Shown here one piece after another: positions 17,326 through 26,584 of a stretch of 64,000 nucleotides of DNA. The stretch's first letter is position 1; each line of letters opens with the position of its first letter. The stretch comes from an uncultured bacterium (GTDB lineage Bacteria; Cyanobacteriota; Vampirovibrionia; Gastranaerophilales; Gastranaerophilaceae). The notes under the pieces were generated by a model. It ran no database searches. It had not been told where the DNA came from and saw nothing but the letters and a program-made list of their open reading frames with translations. The stretch spans positions 1 through 64,000 of the forward strand of contig CATLLJ010000006.1 in the NCBI GenBank assembly GCA_950022495.1, read 5' to 3'. Position numbers and translations under genes: made by a program.

Positions 17326-18459
17326 ATGTATGATGATTATAAAAATATTCTGGAAGAGTTAAAAAAACATTCACATTTTAGGGATTTAAAGAATTTTGAA
17401 GGCAAAGATGAAAAATATATTTACTTCAAAGGCAAAAAACTTTTAAATCTTTCGTCAAACAATTATTTAAACTTTGCAGATAACAAACAGATAACAGAAG
17501 AATTTTTGGATGCGGTTGGTACTGAATATTCTCTTGGCAGTGCATCAGCAAGACTTTTGACAGGAACTCTTCCTGTTTACGGTGAATTAGAAAATTTGTT
17601 ATCAGATTTATATGGTAAAGAAGCCGCACTATTGTACAACAGCGGATATCATGCAAATGTGGGAATTGCAAGTGCTTTAAACCAAAAAGGCGATGTAATT
17701 TTTTCTGATAAATTAAATCACGCAAGTATAATTGACGGGATGAAATTATCTGACGGCAAATTTTTCAGATTTCCTCATAACAATATGGAAGCTCTTGAAA
17801 AACTGTTAATTCGGGAGCGAGAAAATTACAAAAATGCTTTCATCATAACAGAAAGTGTTTTTTCTATGGATGGCGATATTGAAGATTTGAAGAAAATTAT
17901 TGAATTAAAGAAAAAATACAACTGTAATCTTATAATTGATGAAGCCCATGCTTTCGGAGTTTTTGGAGAAAAAGGTTTAGGTGTTGCAGAAGAACTCGGC
18001 ATTATAAACGATGTTGATTTAATTGTCGGAACATTTGGCAAAGCTGTCGGCTCAATGGGAGCTTTTGTTGTCGGCTCAAAAACTTTAATTGATTTTTTAA
18101 TTAACAAATCACGTTCCTTTATATTTTCAACTGCATTGCCGCCGATAAATATTGCATTTACAAAGTGGATTATTGAAAATAAATTTCCTCTTGTAAAAGA
18201 AAAACGAAAACGTATGCTTTCTATTGCTAAGAAATTCGGAAGCGACAGTCATATTATTCCGGTTGTTGTCGGGGAAAATAAAGACACTGTAGATTTGTGC
18301 GAAGTTCTGTTCCATAACGGATATTTTACACTTCCGATAAGACCTCCGACTGTCCCTGTTGGAACTTCACGGTTGAGATTGTCTTTGACCTGTGAAATAG
18401 AAGAACAAGAACTGGATTTATTGATGGAGAAAATAAATGAAAAGCTGCTGGTTAAATAA
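17326..18459 (+). CDS. bioF: 8-amino-7-oxononanoate synthase
   Basis: PLP enzyme of the alpha-oxoamine synthase group joining pimeloyl-ACP (or -CoA) and L-alanine, the first ring-building step of biotin synthesis. 377 residues, normal length. NHASIIDG (substrate/PLP His), LIIDEAHAFGVFGEKGLG (PLP Asp and stacking His) and VGTFGKAVGSMGAF with the PLP lysine about residue 238 are all present, as is the C-terminal RPPTVPVGTSRLRLSLT. Glycine C-acetyltransferase is a close relative, but the downstream bioG and bioC settle the role. Its 3' end overlaps bioG. Confidence 0.95.
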   Translation: MYDDYKNILEELKKHSHFRDLKNFEGKDEKYIYFKGKKLLNLSSNNYLNFADNKQITEEFLDAVGTEYSLGSASARLLTGTLPVYGELENLLSDLYGKEAALLYNSGYHANVGIASALNQKGDVIFSDKLNHASIIDGMKLSDGKFFRFPHNNMEALEKLLIRERENYKNAFIITESVFSMDGDIEDLKKIIELKKKYNCNLIIDEAHAFGVFGEKGLGVAEELGIINDVDLIVGTFGKAVGSMGAFVVGSKTLIDFLINKSRSFIFSTALPPINIAFTKWIIENKFPLVKEKRKRMLSIAKKFGSDSHIIPVVVGENKDTVDLCEVLFHNGYFTLPIRPPTVPVGTSRLRLSLTCEIEEQELDLLMEKINEKLLVK

Positions 18460-19108
18460 ACAAAATAATAAAAATCTCATAGTATTTTTTGCAGGATGGA
18501 GTTTTGATGAAAATCCGTTCAAAGGTTTTGAATTCGATGAGTCTGACGTTTTATTTGTTTATGATTACAATGAATTAACCATGCCGGAAGATTTGGCAAA
18601 TATTAAAGGTTATGAAAATAAGACCCTGATTGCATGGTCTATGGGCGTTTTTACAGCGTATTTATTAAAAGATTTATTTGCGGACTTTAATCATAAAATT
18701 GCAGTTAACGGAACAGTAAATCCTGTTAATAATGATTTTGGAATTCCTGTAAAAATGTTTGAATTAACATTGAAACATGCTGAAAAAGGTTTGGAAGGAA
18801 AATTTTATCAAAATGTATTTTTGAATGAAAAAGAATTTGAAAGATATTCTAAAAATCCTGTTCAGCGTCCAATTGATAACAGAGTTTCTGAACTTGAAAA
18901 TTTATACGATTTGATTAAAAATACAAATATTGAATACGGAAAATTTTATGATTTTGCAATTGTGAGCGATTTTGATAAAATTATTCCTCCGAAAAATCAA
19001 ATAAATAGCCACGAGAAAAATAATACTCCTGTTGTAATATTGAAATCAGGACATTTTCCGTTCTATAATTTTTCTAATTTGAAAGAAATTATAAATGTAT
19101 ATAGATAA
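18437..19108 (+). CDS. bioG: Pimeloyl-ACP methyl ester esterase BioG
   Basis: Removes the methyl group from pimeloyl-ACP methyl ester, ending pimelate chain synthesis; the alternative to BioH. 223 residues with a small alpha/beta-hydrolase fold: the oxyanion strand FFAGWSFDENPF near the start, nucleophile elbow IAWSMGVF (Ser about residue 75), Asp in DFDKIIPP and His in SGHFPFYNF. This matches the BioG/DUF452 family. It overlaps bioF by 23 bases and bioC by 14, so translation is coupled. Confidence 0.9.
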   Translation: MKSCWLNKQNNKNLIVFFAGWSFDENPFKGFEFDESDVLFVYDYNELTMPEDLANIKGYENKTLIAWSMGVFTAYLLKDLFADFNHKIAVNGTVNPVNNDFGIPVKMFELTLKHAEKGLEGKFYQNVFLNEKEFERYSKNPVQRPIDNRVSELENLYDLIKNTNIEYGKFYDFAIVSDFDKIIPPKNQINSHEKNNTPVVILKSGHFPFYNFSNLKEIINVYR

Positions 19109-19838
19109 CAAATTTATAAAAAAACAATTTGAAAAAAGTATGAAAGATTACGATAAAAATGCCACAGTTCAAGATTTGATGGCATCAAAATTAGTAATCG
19201 AATTATCTAAAATATCAACAGCTTTTGATAATATTTTAGAACTTGGTTCCGGCACAGGTTTATTAACAAAACGCATAGCAAAAAATATAAAATTCAATAA
19301 TTATTATGCAAATGATTTAGTTGAAAAATCAAAACTTTACGTTCAAAAACTTGTACCTTCTGCCAATTTTATTTGCGGAAACGCACTAAAAATTAAATCC
19401 CCACGAAAAGTTGATTTAATTGTATCAAATGCAATGTTTCAATGGTTTGAAAACCTCGAAAAAGCAATTGATTTAATAAAATTAAATATGACAAAAGACA
19501 GTATTCTAGCTTTTTCCACATTTGGACCGGATAACTTTAAAGAGTTGAAAGAATTAACTGGGCTAACGTTAAAATATCGTTCAGAAGATGATTTAAGAAC
19601 AATTTTAACTAATGCCGGATTTGAAATTTTATATATGGAAAGTTTTTATGAAGAGCTGGTATTCAAAACTCCATTAGAACTTTTGGCTCACATGAAACAT
19701 ACCGGTGTAAATTCTCTTTCCGAAAAGACATGGACAGTAAAAAAAGTGAAAGATTTTTGCGACAACTTTTCTAAAAAATTCCAGAAAACACAGCTAACAT
19801 ATTCACCAATAATACTTATTGCAAGAAAAATAAAATAA
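19095..19838 (+). CDS. bioC: Malonyl-ACP O-methyltransferase BioC
   Basis: SAM-dependent methyltransferase that masks malonyl-ACP so that fatty acid synthesis can build pimeloyl-ACP. 247 residues. SAM motif I LELGSGTGLLTKRI near residues 50-63, followed by YYANDLVE and the post-motif strand VDLIVSNAMFQWF typical of BioC. The start overlaps bioG. Last gene of the operon; bioA, bioB and bioD are elsewhere or absent. Confidence 0.92.
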   Translation: MYIDNKFIKKQFEKSMKDYDKNATVQDLMASKLVIELSKISTAFDNILELGSGTGLLTKRIAKNIKFNNYYANDLVEKSKLYVQKLVPSANFICGNALKIKSPRKVDLIVSNAMFQWFENLEKAIDLIKLNMTKDSILAFSTFGPDNFKELKELTGLTLKYRSEDDLRTILTNAGFEILYMESFYEELVFKTPLELLAHMKHTGVNSLSEKTWTVKKVKDFCDNFSKKFQKTQLTYSPIILIARKIK

Positions 19839-19882
19839 TAAATTCTAATAGCAAAATTTTTTTTACATACATTTAAACAAAT

Positions 19883-20807
19883 ATGGTAAACACGTATTAT
19901 TTAATTTCTAAAGATATTGGTAAAAAATTTTATAGATATAAGGGAGATGCTATCAGGGTATCCTCTCAAATCCCGTATACTATTGATGAAGTAATCATCG
20001 GAGTAAAAGGTAAAATTGGGCAGGAAAGAAAAATAACGACCTTTAGAGATTCAAAAGGGCAAATAATAGAACGAGCTTTTGATTATTTTAACAAACCATA
20101 TAGAAATATGGTTTATACACGACAGGATAGTATAATTGGTCAAGAAAATTTTGTAACCACAACTACAATTAAAGAATATACCCTGCCGAAAAGAATATTA
20201 TCCGCTTATAAAGATTTAAAAGAAAACTTTCAAAAGCTTGGTCCACTAGTATTATGGACTCCCCAAAAGATTGAAACAAATCATCTATGCGAAAACATAA
20301 ATAACGGGGAAAGAATTCTATCAAGAGTATCTGTATCTAATATTGAACACCCGACAAAACATAATTACTAATTATAAACCGCAATTTGAGCAAGATGAGA
20401 AACGCGTAAGTGCATTTTTTTCATGGGTTGATGGTTCGATAAACTTTAATAAACATTATAATTTTAAATCAAAGTCACAGTTGATAAATATAATTAGACA
20501 TGAAGTTGAACACGCATGGCAAGGGTATCTTGACGCTCGAAATAATAAAGGAACAAGAACTGATTGGGGAAAAGCTATTTTTGAAAAATTTGGAGACATA
20601 CGAGAAAAACATCTAAAAAAAGAAGCCAAAACTTATACCGTATCTATAGATAATTATGTAAGATATGATGAAGATTTTGACAGATATAAAAAGAATTATA
20701 TAGAGATTATGGCAGAAAGAGCAGGAGTAAGTATTCAAAAACAATATGACAATGAAGGAATGCCTATTCGTAAAGCATTTCCTTATGTACCAATAGAATT
20801 ATTATAA
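19883..20807 (+). pseudogene. Frameshifted gene with HExEH-type putative metallopeptidase end
   Basis: Two overlapping reading frames (19883-20371 and about 20343-20807) look like one gene of about 307 residues broken by one extra base. The second frame has only a TTG where a start could be, with no ribosome site. Removing one A from the CAAAAC run near 20356 joins SNIEHPT to NIITNYKPQF smoothly. The N-terminal part is beta-rich (VIIGVKGKIGQERKITTF). The C-terminal part carries NIIRHEVEHAWQGYLDA, resembling a zincin HExxH helix (H-E-V-E-H), plus MAERAGVS later. Natural mutation, sequencing error and true frameshifting cannot be told apart here. No secretion signal. Function unknown. Confidence 0.6.
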
Positions 20808-22103
20808 TAAAAACTGCGTAGCTAGAATAAACTTATGACTGTCAGGAATATTTTGGTTTTGACAAAAGACATAATTCAAAATAAGTTTTAATGCCTGTCC
20901 CTTAATAAACCAGTTTAAGCCAATAGTATATTCCCTTCGCAAATCATTAGAAACATCTCTATTAGGATCAAATTGATCAACTCTTCCAATTAATTGCCAG
21001 TGAGGATTAAATTTCCAACCAGCAGTTGCAGCAAAACCACAGGCTTTATTTTCACTGATACCATTAGAACCGTTATAACCATCAGCAATAGCAGCTTCAA
21101 AATTTGTCCATAATTTTTTATATTTATAACCCAGATAAACACTGCCAACACCATAATTAATCTGGTTATGACCGCCATTAAAGCCTCCGCCTATAGTCAA
21201 TTTACCCCATTTTTTATCCTTGTGTCCAAAAGGTTTAAAGTTCACCCAGCCATTAAATTCAGCTCCCGGCATACCGCTTGTTATATATCTGCCGGAAGAC
21301 CCAAGTGCAAGGTTATAGTCCATATATTGATAATTACCGATAACTTTTACAGCAAGTGAACGTGCACTCCCAAAATTCCTTGCAATTTGAGATCTGGCTA
21401 CAAATGGAAGAATATATGAAGACGTTCCGCCTTCCACACCTGTTTGAACCCTTGAATAACCTGCAACAATTTGATGATGTGGTATACTTGTGTTCATTAT
21501 ATAAGCATCAGAAATAAATCCATCTATATAATTTAACCCTTTATTCGGAATAGGATTTACACTCAATTTAAATCTATATTCCGGATTTTTAAACTGACCG
21601 TATACACCAACCTGAGTATTCAAATTATCATATTCGGTTGAATAATCTGACTTTAATAATCCCGATATGGAACCTCTATAGGCTCCAAATACCTGAATTT
21701 TCTGAATTGGTCCATTTTCAAATTTGAATGACAAATCATCCTTGTATAAATATGAAGGAACATCTGTTCTTGTTATTTTACTGTGATAAATTTTACCGAT
21801 TAAAGTGTCTTCATCAATTACATTATCGTTATCTTTATCAAACATTTTAAAAATTTCAAAATCCAACTCTGTGTTATCCATTACAGAATCATCATCGTCA
21901 TCATCATTATCAAATAAATCAAAGAACTTTTTACTTTTCTTTTGTTCAGGAAAAACCGCATTTTCTTCAGAATTTAAAACAATTTCATTATCATTTAAAG
22001 TTTCAAGCAAAACATCAGCATAACCATTTTCTACCCGTGCGTTTGCACTCAGGGGCAGAAAAAATAATGCAGCAAAAAACATTAATTTTAAGATTCTTTT
22101 CAT
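20802..22103 (-). CDS. Outer-membrane beta-barrel (porin-like) protein with acidic EF-hand-like N-terminal domain
   Basis: 433 residues. The signal peptide MKRILKLMFFAALFFLPLSA is cleaved after Asn-Ala. Next comes a very acidic region (six consecutive Asp near residue 65) and an EF-hand-like loop DKDNDNVIDEDT (about residues 87-98). From about 110 to the end, alternating strands with aromatic girdles (YRFKLSVNPIP, LWTNFEAAIADGYNG, YTIGLNWFIKGQALKLILNYVF) indicate a beta-barrel. Carbohydrate or phosphate porin families share this plan; no SLH domain is present, unlike typical cyanobacterial porins. No Shine-Dalgarno; the -10 lies 8 bases before the ATG. Its 3' end overlaps the frameshifted gene by 6 bases. 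Confidence 0.7.
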   Translation of the reverse strand: MKRILKLMFFAALFFLPLSANARVENGYADVLLETLNDNEIVLNSEENAVFPEQKKSKKFFDLFDNDDDDDDSVMDNTELDFEIFKMFDKDNDNVIDEDTLIGKIYHSKITRTDVPSYLYKDDLSFKFENGPIQKIQVFGAYRGSISGLLKSDYSTEYDNLNTQVGVYGQFKNPEYRFKLSVNPIPNKGLNYIDGFISDAYIMNTSIPHHQIVAGYSRVQTGVEGGTSSYILPFVARSQIARNFGSARSLAVKVIGNYQYMDYNLALGSSGRYITSGMPGAEFNGWVNFKPFGHKDKKWGKLTIGGGFNGGHNQINYGVGSVYLGYKYKKLWTNFEAAIADGYNGSNGISENKACGFAATAGWKFNPHWQLIGRVDQFDPNRDVSNDLRREYTIGLNWFIKGQALKLILNYVFCQNQNIPDSHKFILATQFLL

Positions 22104-22111
22104 TTATTTGA

Positions 22112-22120
22112 ATTATACCA
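22112..22120 (-). promoter_or_regulatory. Extended -10 promoter of the porin-like gene
   Basis: The minus strand reads TGGTATAAT, identical to the element ahead of the zinc-ribbon gene at 5149-5157. Eight bases separate it from the ATG, giving a predicted leader of zero to two bases. Confidence 0.55.
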
Positions 22121-22164
22121 TAAATTTTGTGGATTTTATAAAATTTTTATTGTATATTTCTGCT

Positions 22165-23589
22165 ATGCCGAATAAAGTTAAAAACAATAAAGAAACAACA
22201 ATAAAAGCCCCGATTGTTGAAGCATTAAAAACAGCATACAACAATCCTACTTACCAGTTCCATATTCCGGGACATACAAAAGGTTTTGGAACATTACCTG
22301 CATTCAGAAATCTTGTAGGGCGTAAAGCATTGATGGTTGATACAACAGATGAATTTGATAACCTGGGAACATTAACCCCTGCAACCGGTCCTATTAAAGA
22401 AGCAGAAGAACTTGCAGCACAAGCTTTTGGTGCTAAAAGAACATTCTTTTTATTAAACGGTTCAACTATCGGCAACCTTGCAATAGCAATGGGTTTAACT
22501 AAAAAAGGACAAAAAGTAATTGTCAACAGAAACTGCCACCGTTCAATTTTAACAGGTTTGATTATTTCAGGAGCAGATCCGCTTTGGATTATTCCTGAAA
22601 AATTTGAAGATTGGGGTGTTTGGGGTAATATTGATGCAAAATCAGTTGAAAAATTATTAGAAGAAAATAACGATGTTTCTGCGGTTTGGATTACTAATCC
22701 TACTTATGAAGGTGTTGTTTCTGATGTTAAAGCTATTTCAGCAGTATGTAAAAAATACAATGTTCCATTGATTGTTGACGAAGCACACGGATGTTTGTGG
22801 AATTTTAATGACAAACTACCTGAAACATCACTCAAACTCGGTGCAGACATAGTTGTTCATTCACTACACAAAACAGGCGGCAGTATGAGCCAATCTTCTA
22901 TGCTGCATATTAGCGAAAATTCTCAAATAAATGCCGACGACGTTGAAAGAGCATTAATGCTTTTACATACAACAAGCCCGTCATTGATGCTATTAGGCAG
23001 TTTAGATGCTGCACGTGCAAATTTACAAAGCCAAAGAGGTCAAAGACAACTAGCTAAAGCTATATCAAATGCTAAATATTTACGCTCCGAAATTGATAAA
23101 ATGGAAACAATTCATCAATTAAAATCTGATTTTGGATACAAAACAGATGTTACAAAAATATTTATTAAAGCTGACGGACTTTCAGGCAAAAGATTAGAAT
23201 CTATTTTAGAAATTGATTTTGGCATTGAAGTTGAAAGTGCATCTGATGTCGGAATTTTACTTCTAAGCAACATCGGCAACAAACGTTCTGATTTTGAATA
23301 TCTTGTTAACTGCCTTAAAAAAATCGACACTCATGATTATAAAGATATTTACTATCTTGAAAACAAAAAACACATGCCTATGCTAACCCCGATTATCAAA
23401 AAAAGCTTAAGAGATGCTTATTTTTCAGAAAAAGAAATTGTGTCAAAAGCTGAAGCTGTAGGCAGACTTTCCGGAGAAGTTGTAGCAGAATGCCCGCCGG
23501 GGATTTCAATCCTGCTTCCGGGCGAACTTATTACAGAAGCACATCTTCCATACTTAACCGATTACGAAACTATCGAAGTTATTAAATAA
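22165..23589 (+). CDS. Orn/Lys/Arg decarboxylase family protein
   Basis: PLP-dependent decarboxylase of the Gram-positive/cyanobacterial type (lysine, arginine or ornithine as substrate), polyamine-related. 474 residues from the ATG at 22165; a TTG at 22108 would add a hydrophobic 19-residue stretch unlike the family, so I reject it. The N-terminal FHIPGHTKGFGTLP motif is followed by TDEFDNLGTL and NGSTIGNLA, the PLP Asp in IVDEAHG and the PLP Lys in HSLHKTGGSMSQ (about residue 235). The small C-terminal domain with ECPPGISILLPGE is present. Which amino acid it uses cannot be read from sequence. It is divergent from the porin-like gene. Confidence 0.9.
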   Translation: MPNKVKNNKETTIKAPIVEALKTAYNNPTYQFHIPGHTKGFGTLPAFRNLVGRKALMVDTTDEFDNLGTLTPATGPIKEAEELAAQAFGAKRTFFLLNGSTIGNLAIAMGLTKKGQKVIVNRNCHRSILTGLIISGADPLWIIPEKFEDWGVWGNIDAKSVEKLLEENNDVSAVWITNPTYEGVVSDVKAISAVCKKYNVPLIVDEAHGCLWNFNDKLPETSLKLGADIVVHSLHKTGGSMSQSSMLHISENSQINADDVERALMLLHTTSPSLMLLGSLDAARANLQSQRGQRQLAKAISNAKYLRSEIDKMETIHQLKSDFGYKTDVTKIFIKADGLSGKRLESILEIDFGIEVESASDVGILLLSNIGNKRSDFEYLVNCLKKIDTHDYKDIYYLENKKHMPMLTPIIKKSLRDAYFSEKEIVSKAEAVGRLSGEVVAECPPGISILLPGELITEAHLPYLTDYETIEVIK

Positions 23590-23689
23590 TATATCTAAAT
23601 ATATCTAAACATATATTCATAATTTAGCAAAAAATTTTACTTTTCCAACTTTTTATTGTAAAATTAACACTTGTGGTAGGATTTTAATT

Positions 23690-24415
23690 ATGGCTATAGA
23701 ATCAATTCAAGTGAATACAACAACACCACAGCCTCTACGCAGAATGTCATCCTTTATGTCAAATCGTAAGGAAATTTCTTATGGTCATATTAACGTAAAA
23801 AAGAAACCGCCTCAGGAAAATCAGCCAAGCCTTACAAAAAAAGATAAAATACTTGCAGCTATAGGTGCAATAACCGGTGTTTCTATTGTATTAGCTGCAA
23901 TAATGAAAAGACAGAAAATCAAAAATCCTTTCAAAGTCGAATACACTGTAGTTGAAATGCTTTCAATGGCTGCAGCAGGTAATATCGGCGGAATTTTATT
24001 AAGTTCTATAGGGGAGCCAAAGGAAGATAAAAAGAAAAAATGGAAAGAAGGAGCTTTCCAAATGTGCTTGACATCTGCACCAATGCTTCTTGTTGACGGT
24101 GCAATAAAACTGTGCGGCAAATCTAAAAATCCTAAAATAAACAATAATTTCACAAAAATTATAGCTTCTGCTGCAGGTGTTGCTATTGGTTCAAATACAG
24201 CAGTCGCAATATCGAACAAATTAAGAAGTGACAAGGAAGCGAAAAAACCTAAACGTGAATTAAAACTAATTGATATGATTGCAAATCTTGACGACTTTGT
24301 TGCAATCTGCGTACTTGCTAAAATTCCATTCGCAAGCAAAATTCACATTGAAAGAGCACTGCCATTTATTTATTCATTCTGCGGTTTTCGCTCAGGAACA
24401 GGCGACAAACGTTAA
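23690..24415 (+). CDS. Membrane protein of unknown function
   Basis: 241 residues. A polar, basic N-terminal 45 residues includes ISYGHINVKKK, weakly similar to the N-terminal tag of other proteins here. Hydrophobic segments lie at about 57-73 (ILAAIGAITGVSIVLAA), 88-108, 122-140 and 158-175, separated by Lys-rich loops. The layout (hairpin, charged loop, helix, K-rich loop) resembles the duplicated membrane protein at 41224. Start supported by GTAGGA. Its last four bases overlap the convergent hydrolase gene. Family not recognised. Confidence 0.55.
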   Translation: MAIESIQVNTTTPQPLRRMSSFMSNRKEISYGHINVKKKPPQENQPSLTKKDKILAAIGAITGVSIVLAAIMKRQKIKNPFKVEYTVVEMLSMAAAGNIGGILLSSIGEPKEDKKKKWKEGAFQMCLTSAPMLLVDGAIKLCGKSKNPKINNNFTKIIASAAGVAIGSNTAVAISNKLRSDKEAKKPKRELKLIDMIANLDDFVAICVLAKIPFASKIHIERALPFIYSFCGFRSGTGDKR

Positions 24416-25140
24416 GCTTTTTCAAACCATTCAACACATAAATTTAAAAATTCTTCCGGAAAATCGTGATACAAATCTTCTGCATGATTAGCATTTTTAA
24501 ATAATTTGTACTGCTTTTTACAAACTGCTTTATTATATAAAGCTTCTGTATGCCACGGGAAAACCGTAGGATCTTTTTCACCTGCAATAAAAAGTGTCGG
24601 CACATTTATTTTAGAAACAACATCAATTGGTTTTATTTTTTTCAAAAATGGAAATCCTGCACGAATTGTTAACCATCTTTTTGGTTCAAATTTTTGGAAC
24701 AATGTAGGTATCCCCGCTTGCGGCATAAACATTCTATTTTCAATTTTCATAAAATCAGCAGGAGCAGATACTGCAATAATTCTATCCGCTGATTGAAATT
24801 CAGAACCGTATAATAATACTAAGGCTCCTCCTAATGAAAAACCTAATAAATATATATTTTTATATCCACATTCATTTTTTGCATAATCGACAACTTCACG
24901 CAAATCAAAGAGTTCTTTTGCCGTAAAAGTATAAGCTCCACCACTTTTACCGTGCCCGCGAAAATCCATAGTGACAACATCAAACTTTTTGTTTAAATCA
25001 TTAGAAAGCATTTTGAAAGCTTTAGAATCTTTTGTCATAAACCATCCGGGGCAGACTATAACGACAGAATCACAATTACTTTCATAATGATTGATTGCAA
25101 TTTTAATATTATCTTTTGTATATAAAAATTTTTCGTTCAT
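24412..25140 (-). CDS. Alpha/beta-hydrolase
   Basis: 242 residues. Oxyanion region VIVCPGWFMTKDS, a beta strand DFRGHGKSGG, nucleophile elbow LLGFSLGGALVL (Ser about residue 95), acid in AGEKDPTVF and His in NANHAEDLYHDFPEEF. These are the features of serine esterases/peptidases of the Hydrolase_4/DUF1749-like group. No signal peptide, so cytoplasmic. It sits two bases downstream of the secreted-protein gene and is probably the last gene of a three-gene operon; its link to the secreted pair is unknown. Confidence 0.75.
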   Translation of the reverse strand: MNEKFLYTKDNIKIAINHYESNCDSVVIVCPGWFMTKDSKAFKMLSNDLNKKFDVVTMDFRGHGKSGGAYTFTAKELFDLREVVDYAKNECGYKNIYLLGFSLGGALVLLYGSEFQSADRIIAVSAPADFMKIENRMFMPQAGIPTLFQKFEPKRWLTIRAGFPFLKKIKPIDVVSKINVPTLFIAGEKDPTVFPWHTEALYNKAVCKKQYKLFKNANHAEDLYHDFPEEFLNLCVEWFEKA

Positions 25141-25141
25141 T

Positions 25142-25798
25142 TTACTTTTTAGACGGCATTAAATTTGAAAAATTCTGCATTAATTCTTCCATATTTGGAA
25201 TGGTGCAAGCATTACTTTCTGCAATCATTTTATGCATTTTTTGTTCAGCTTCTGAGGTTTTTATTTTACGGGCAACATATTTTTCAGCCGGATCTTGAAG
25301 CATATCTCTTACCTGTTCTTTTGTTTCGCTGCGTGCAATCATACCGTCAACCAGAATATTCAATTGATCTTTTGTAAAATCGCATTTGATAATAGGTTCA
25401 ATTTTAGAAATCGCTTCATCTTCAATATTAATATTAAAAACTTCACGAATATCTTTACCTATGCCGTCAATTCTGCCTTTAATTTCATACGAACATTTAT
25501 TATCAACCCATCCGTTTATATCTAATTTAAAACCAAGTTTTAAACCAAAAATATCAAGATATTGATTTACATGCAAAGGCTCGCATTGACGGAAATTATT
25601 CATATATCTTGCACTAAGAGCATTAAGCTGTTCTTCAAAAATATTCGGTGTAGTAACAGTTTTACCTTGAGCCTGTTCGACGACATTCTGATTTATACTT
25701 TTTTGTTCCTCAATATTCGGTGATTGAATTGCGTTAGCAACAGAATAAGTACCAACTAATAACAACGATATCAAAATCCATTTAGAAATATTTTTCAT
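25142..25798 (-). CDS. Secreted protein of unknown function, paralogue A
   Basis: 218 residues with signal peptide MKNISKWILISLLLVGTYSVANA. The mature part contains a C-x-P at QCEPLHVNQYL, LDINGWVDNKCSYEIKGRIDG, CDFTKDQLNILVDG and the tail ACTIPNMEELMQNF. These blocks line up with the neighbouring gene 25810-26463, so the two are paralogues sharing four Cys, probably two disulfides, in a periplasmic domain of about 170 residues. Eleven bases separate the pair. No known family recognised. Confidence 0.65.
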   Translation of the reverse strand: MKNISKWILISLLLVGTYSVANAIQSPNIEEQKSINQNVVEQAQGKTVTTPNIFEEQLNALSARYMNNFRQCEPLHVNQYLDIFGLKLGFKLDINGWVDNKCSYEIKGRIDGIGKDIREVFNINIEDEAISKIEPIIKCDFTKDQLNILVDGMIARSETKEQVRDMLQDPAEKYVARKIKTSEAEQKMHKMIAESNACTIPNMEELMQNFSNLMPSKK

Positions 25799-25809
25799 AA
25801 ATTACTCCT

Positions 25810-26463
25810 TTATAAACCTAGCAAACCATTCATCATATTATTGAGTTCATTCATATTTAAAATAGTACAAGCTCTATCATTTAGCAGAACATCCATCAAT
25901 CTTCTATCTGAGGCTGACATATTCATAAATGATGAAATATCAAGACTTGAAGGATCTTTCAACATGTTATGCGAAGCTCCGTTGTTTCTTTCTTTTTCCT
26001 GCAAAATAGAATCGCCGACATATTCAAGCTGCTGTTTAGTGAAACCGCATCTCACTTTTGGTGCATAAGTAAGGATTTGGGCGGAAGACGCATCAACACC
26101 ATATAATTGCTTAAATGTAGAATTAGCACCGTTAGATTTTGCATTGAAATTCAAAATACATTTGTTACCAACCCAGCCGTCAATTTTTACATTAAAATCA
26201 AAATCAACACCGGACATACCAAATGTCATAGTTTCACTATAAGGCTTGCACATTTTGACACTATTAACTAATTTATTATTCTGCGGTGCAGTTTTATTTA
26301 TATTAGATGAACTTTTAACCCTCGGGGCATTAGCATTTGTATTTTTTTGTTGATTTTGTACAGGCGGTTTGTTTATTTTTCTGGTAGTTTGCACGACATC
26401 TGCAAAAACGCTGCCACCTAAAAATAACACTGTTAATAATAAAATCAAATAACTTTTTTTCAT
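25810..26463 (-). CDS. Secreted protein of unknown function, paralogue B
   Basis: 217 residues from the ATG at 26463, chosen because AAAGGTGG precedes it and the signal peptide MKKSYLILLLTVLFLGGSVFA then starts properly; a longer frame only translates the ribosome site. A Pro/Asn/Lys-rich linker (residues 25-70) leads to the conserved core MCKPYSETMTFGM, KIDGWVGNKCILNF, RCGFTKQQLEYV and ACTILNMNELN. First gene of the operon with paralogue A and the hydrolase. Confidence 0.65.
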   Translation of the reverse strand: MKKSYLILLLTVLFLGGSVFADVVQTTRKINKPPVQNQQKNTNANAPRVKSSSNINKTAPQNNKLVNSVKMCKPYSETMTFGMSGVDFDFNVKIDGWVGNKCILNFNAKSNGANSTFKQLYGVDASSAQILTYAPKVRCGFTKQQLEYVGDSILQEKERNNGASHNMLKDPSSLDISSFMNMSASDRRLMDVLLNDRACTILNMNELNNMMNGLLGL

Positions 26464-26584
26464 AATTCCACCTTTAAAAATATTATACATAATATCATAA
26501 GTTTTGATATAAACTATTTAGAGGGTTTTTACAAACTTGTAAATTTAGTGTATAATGAAGTATAACATTTATAAAGGGGGAGAG

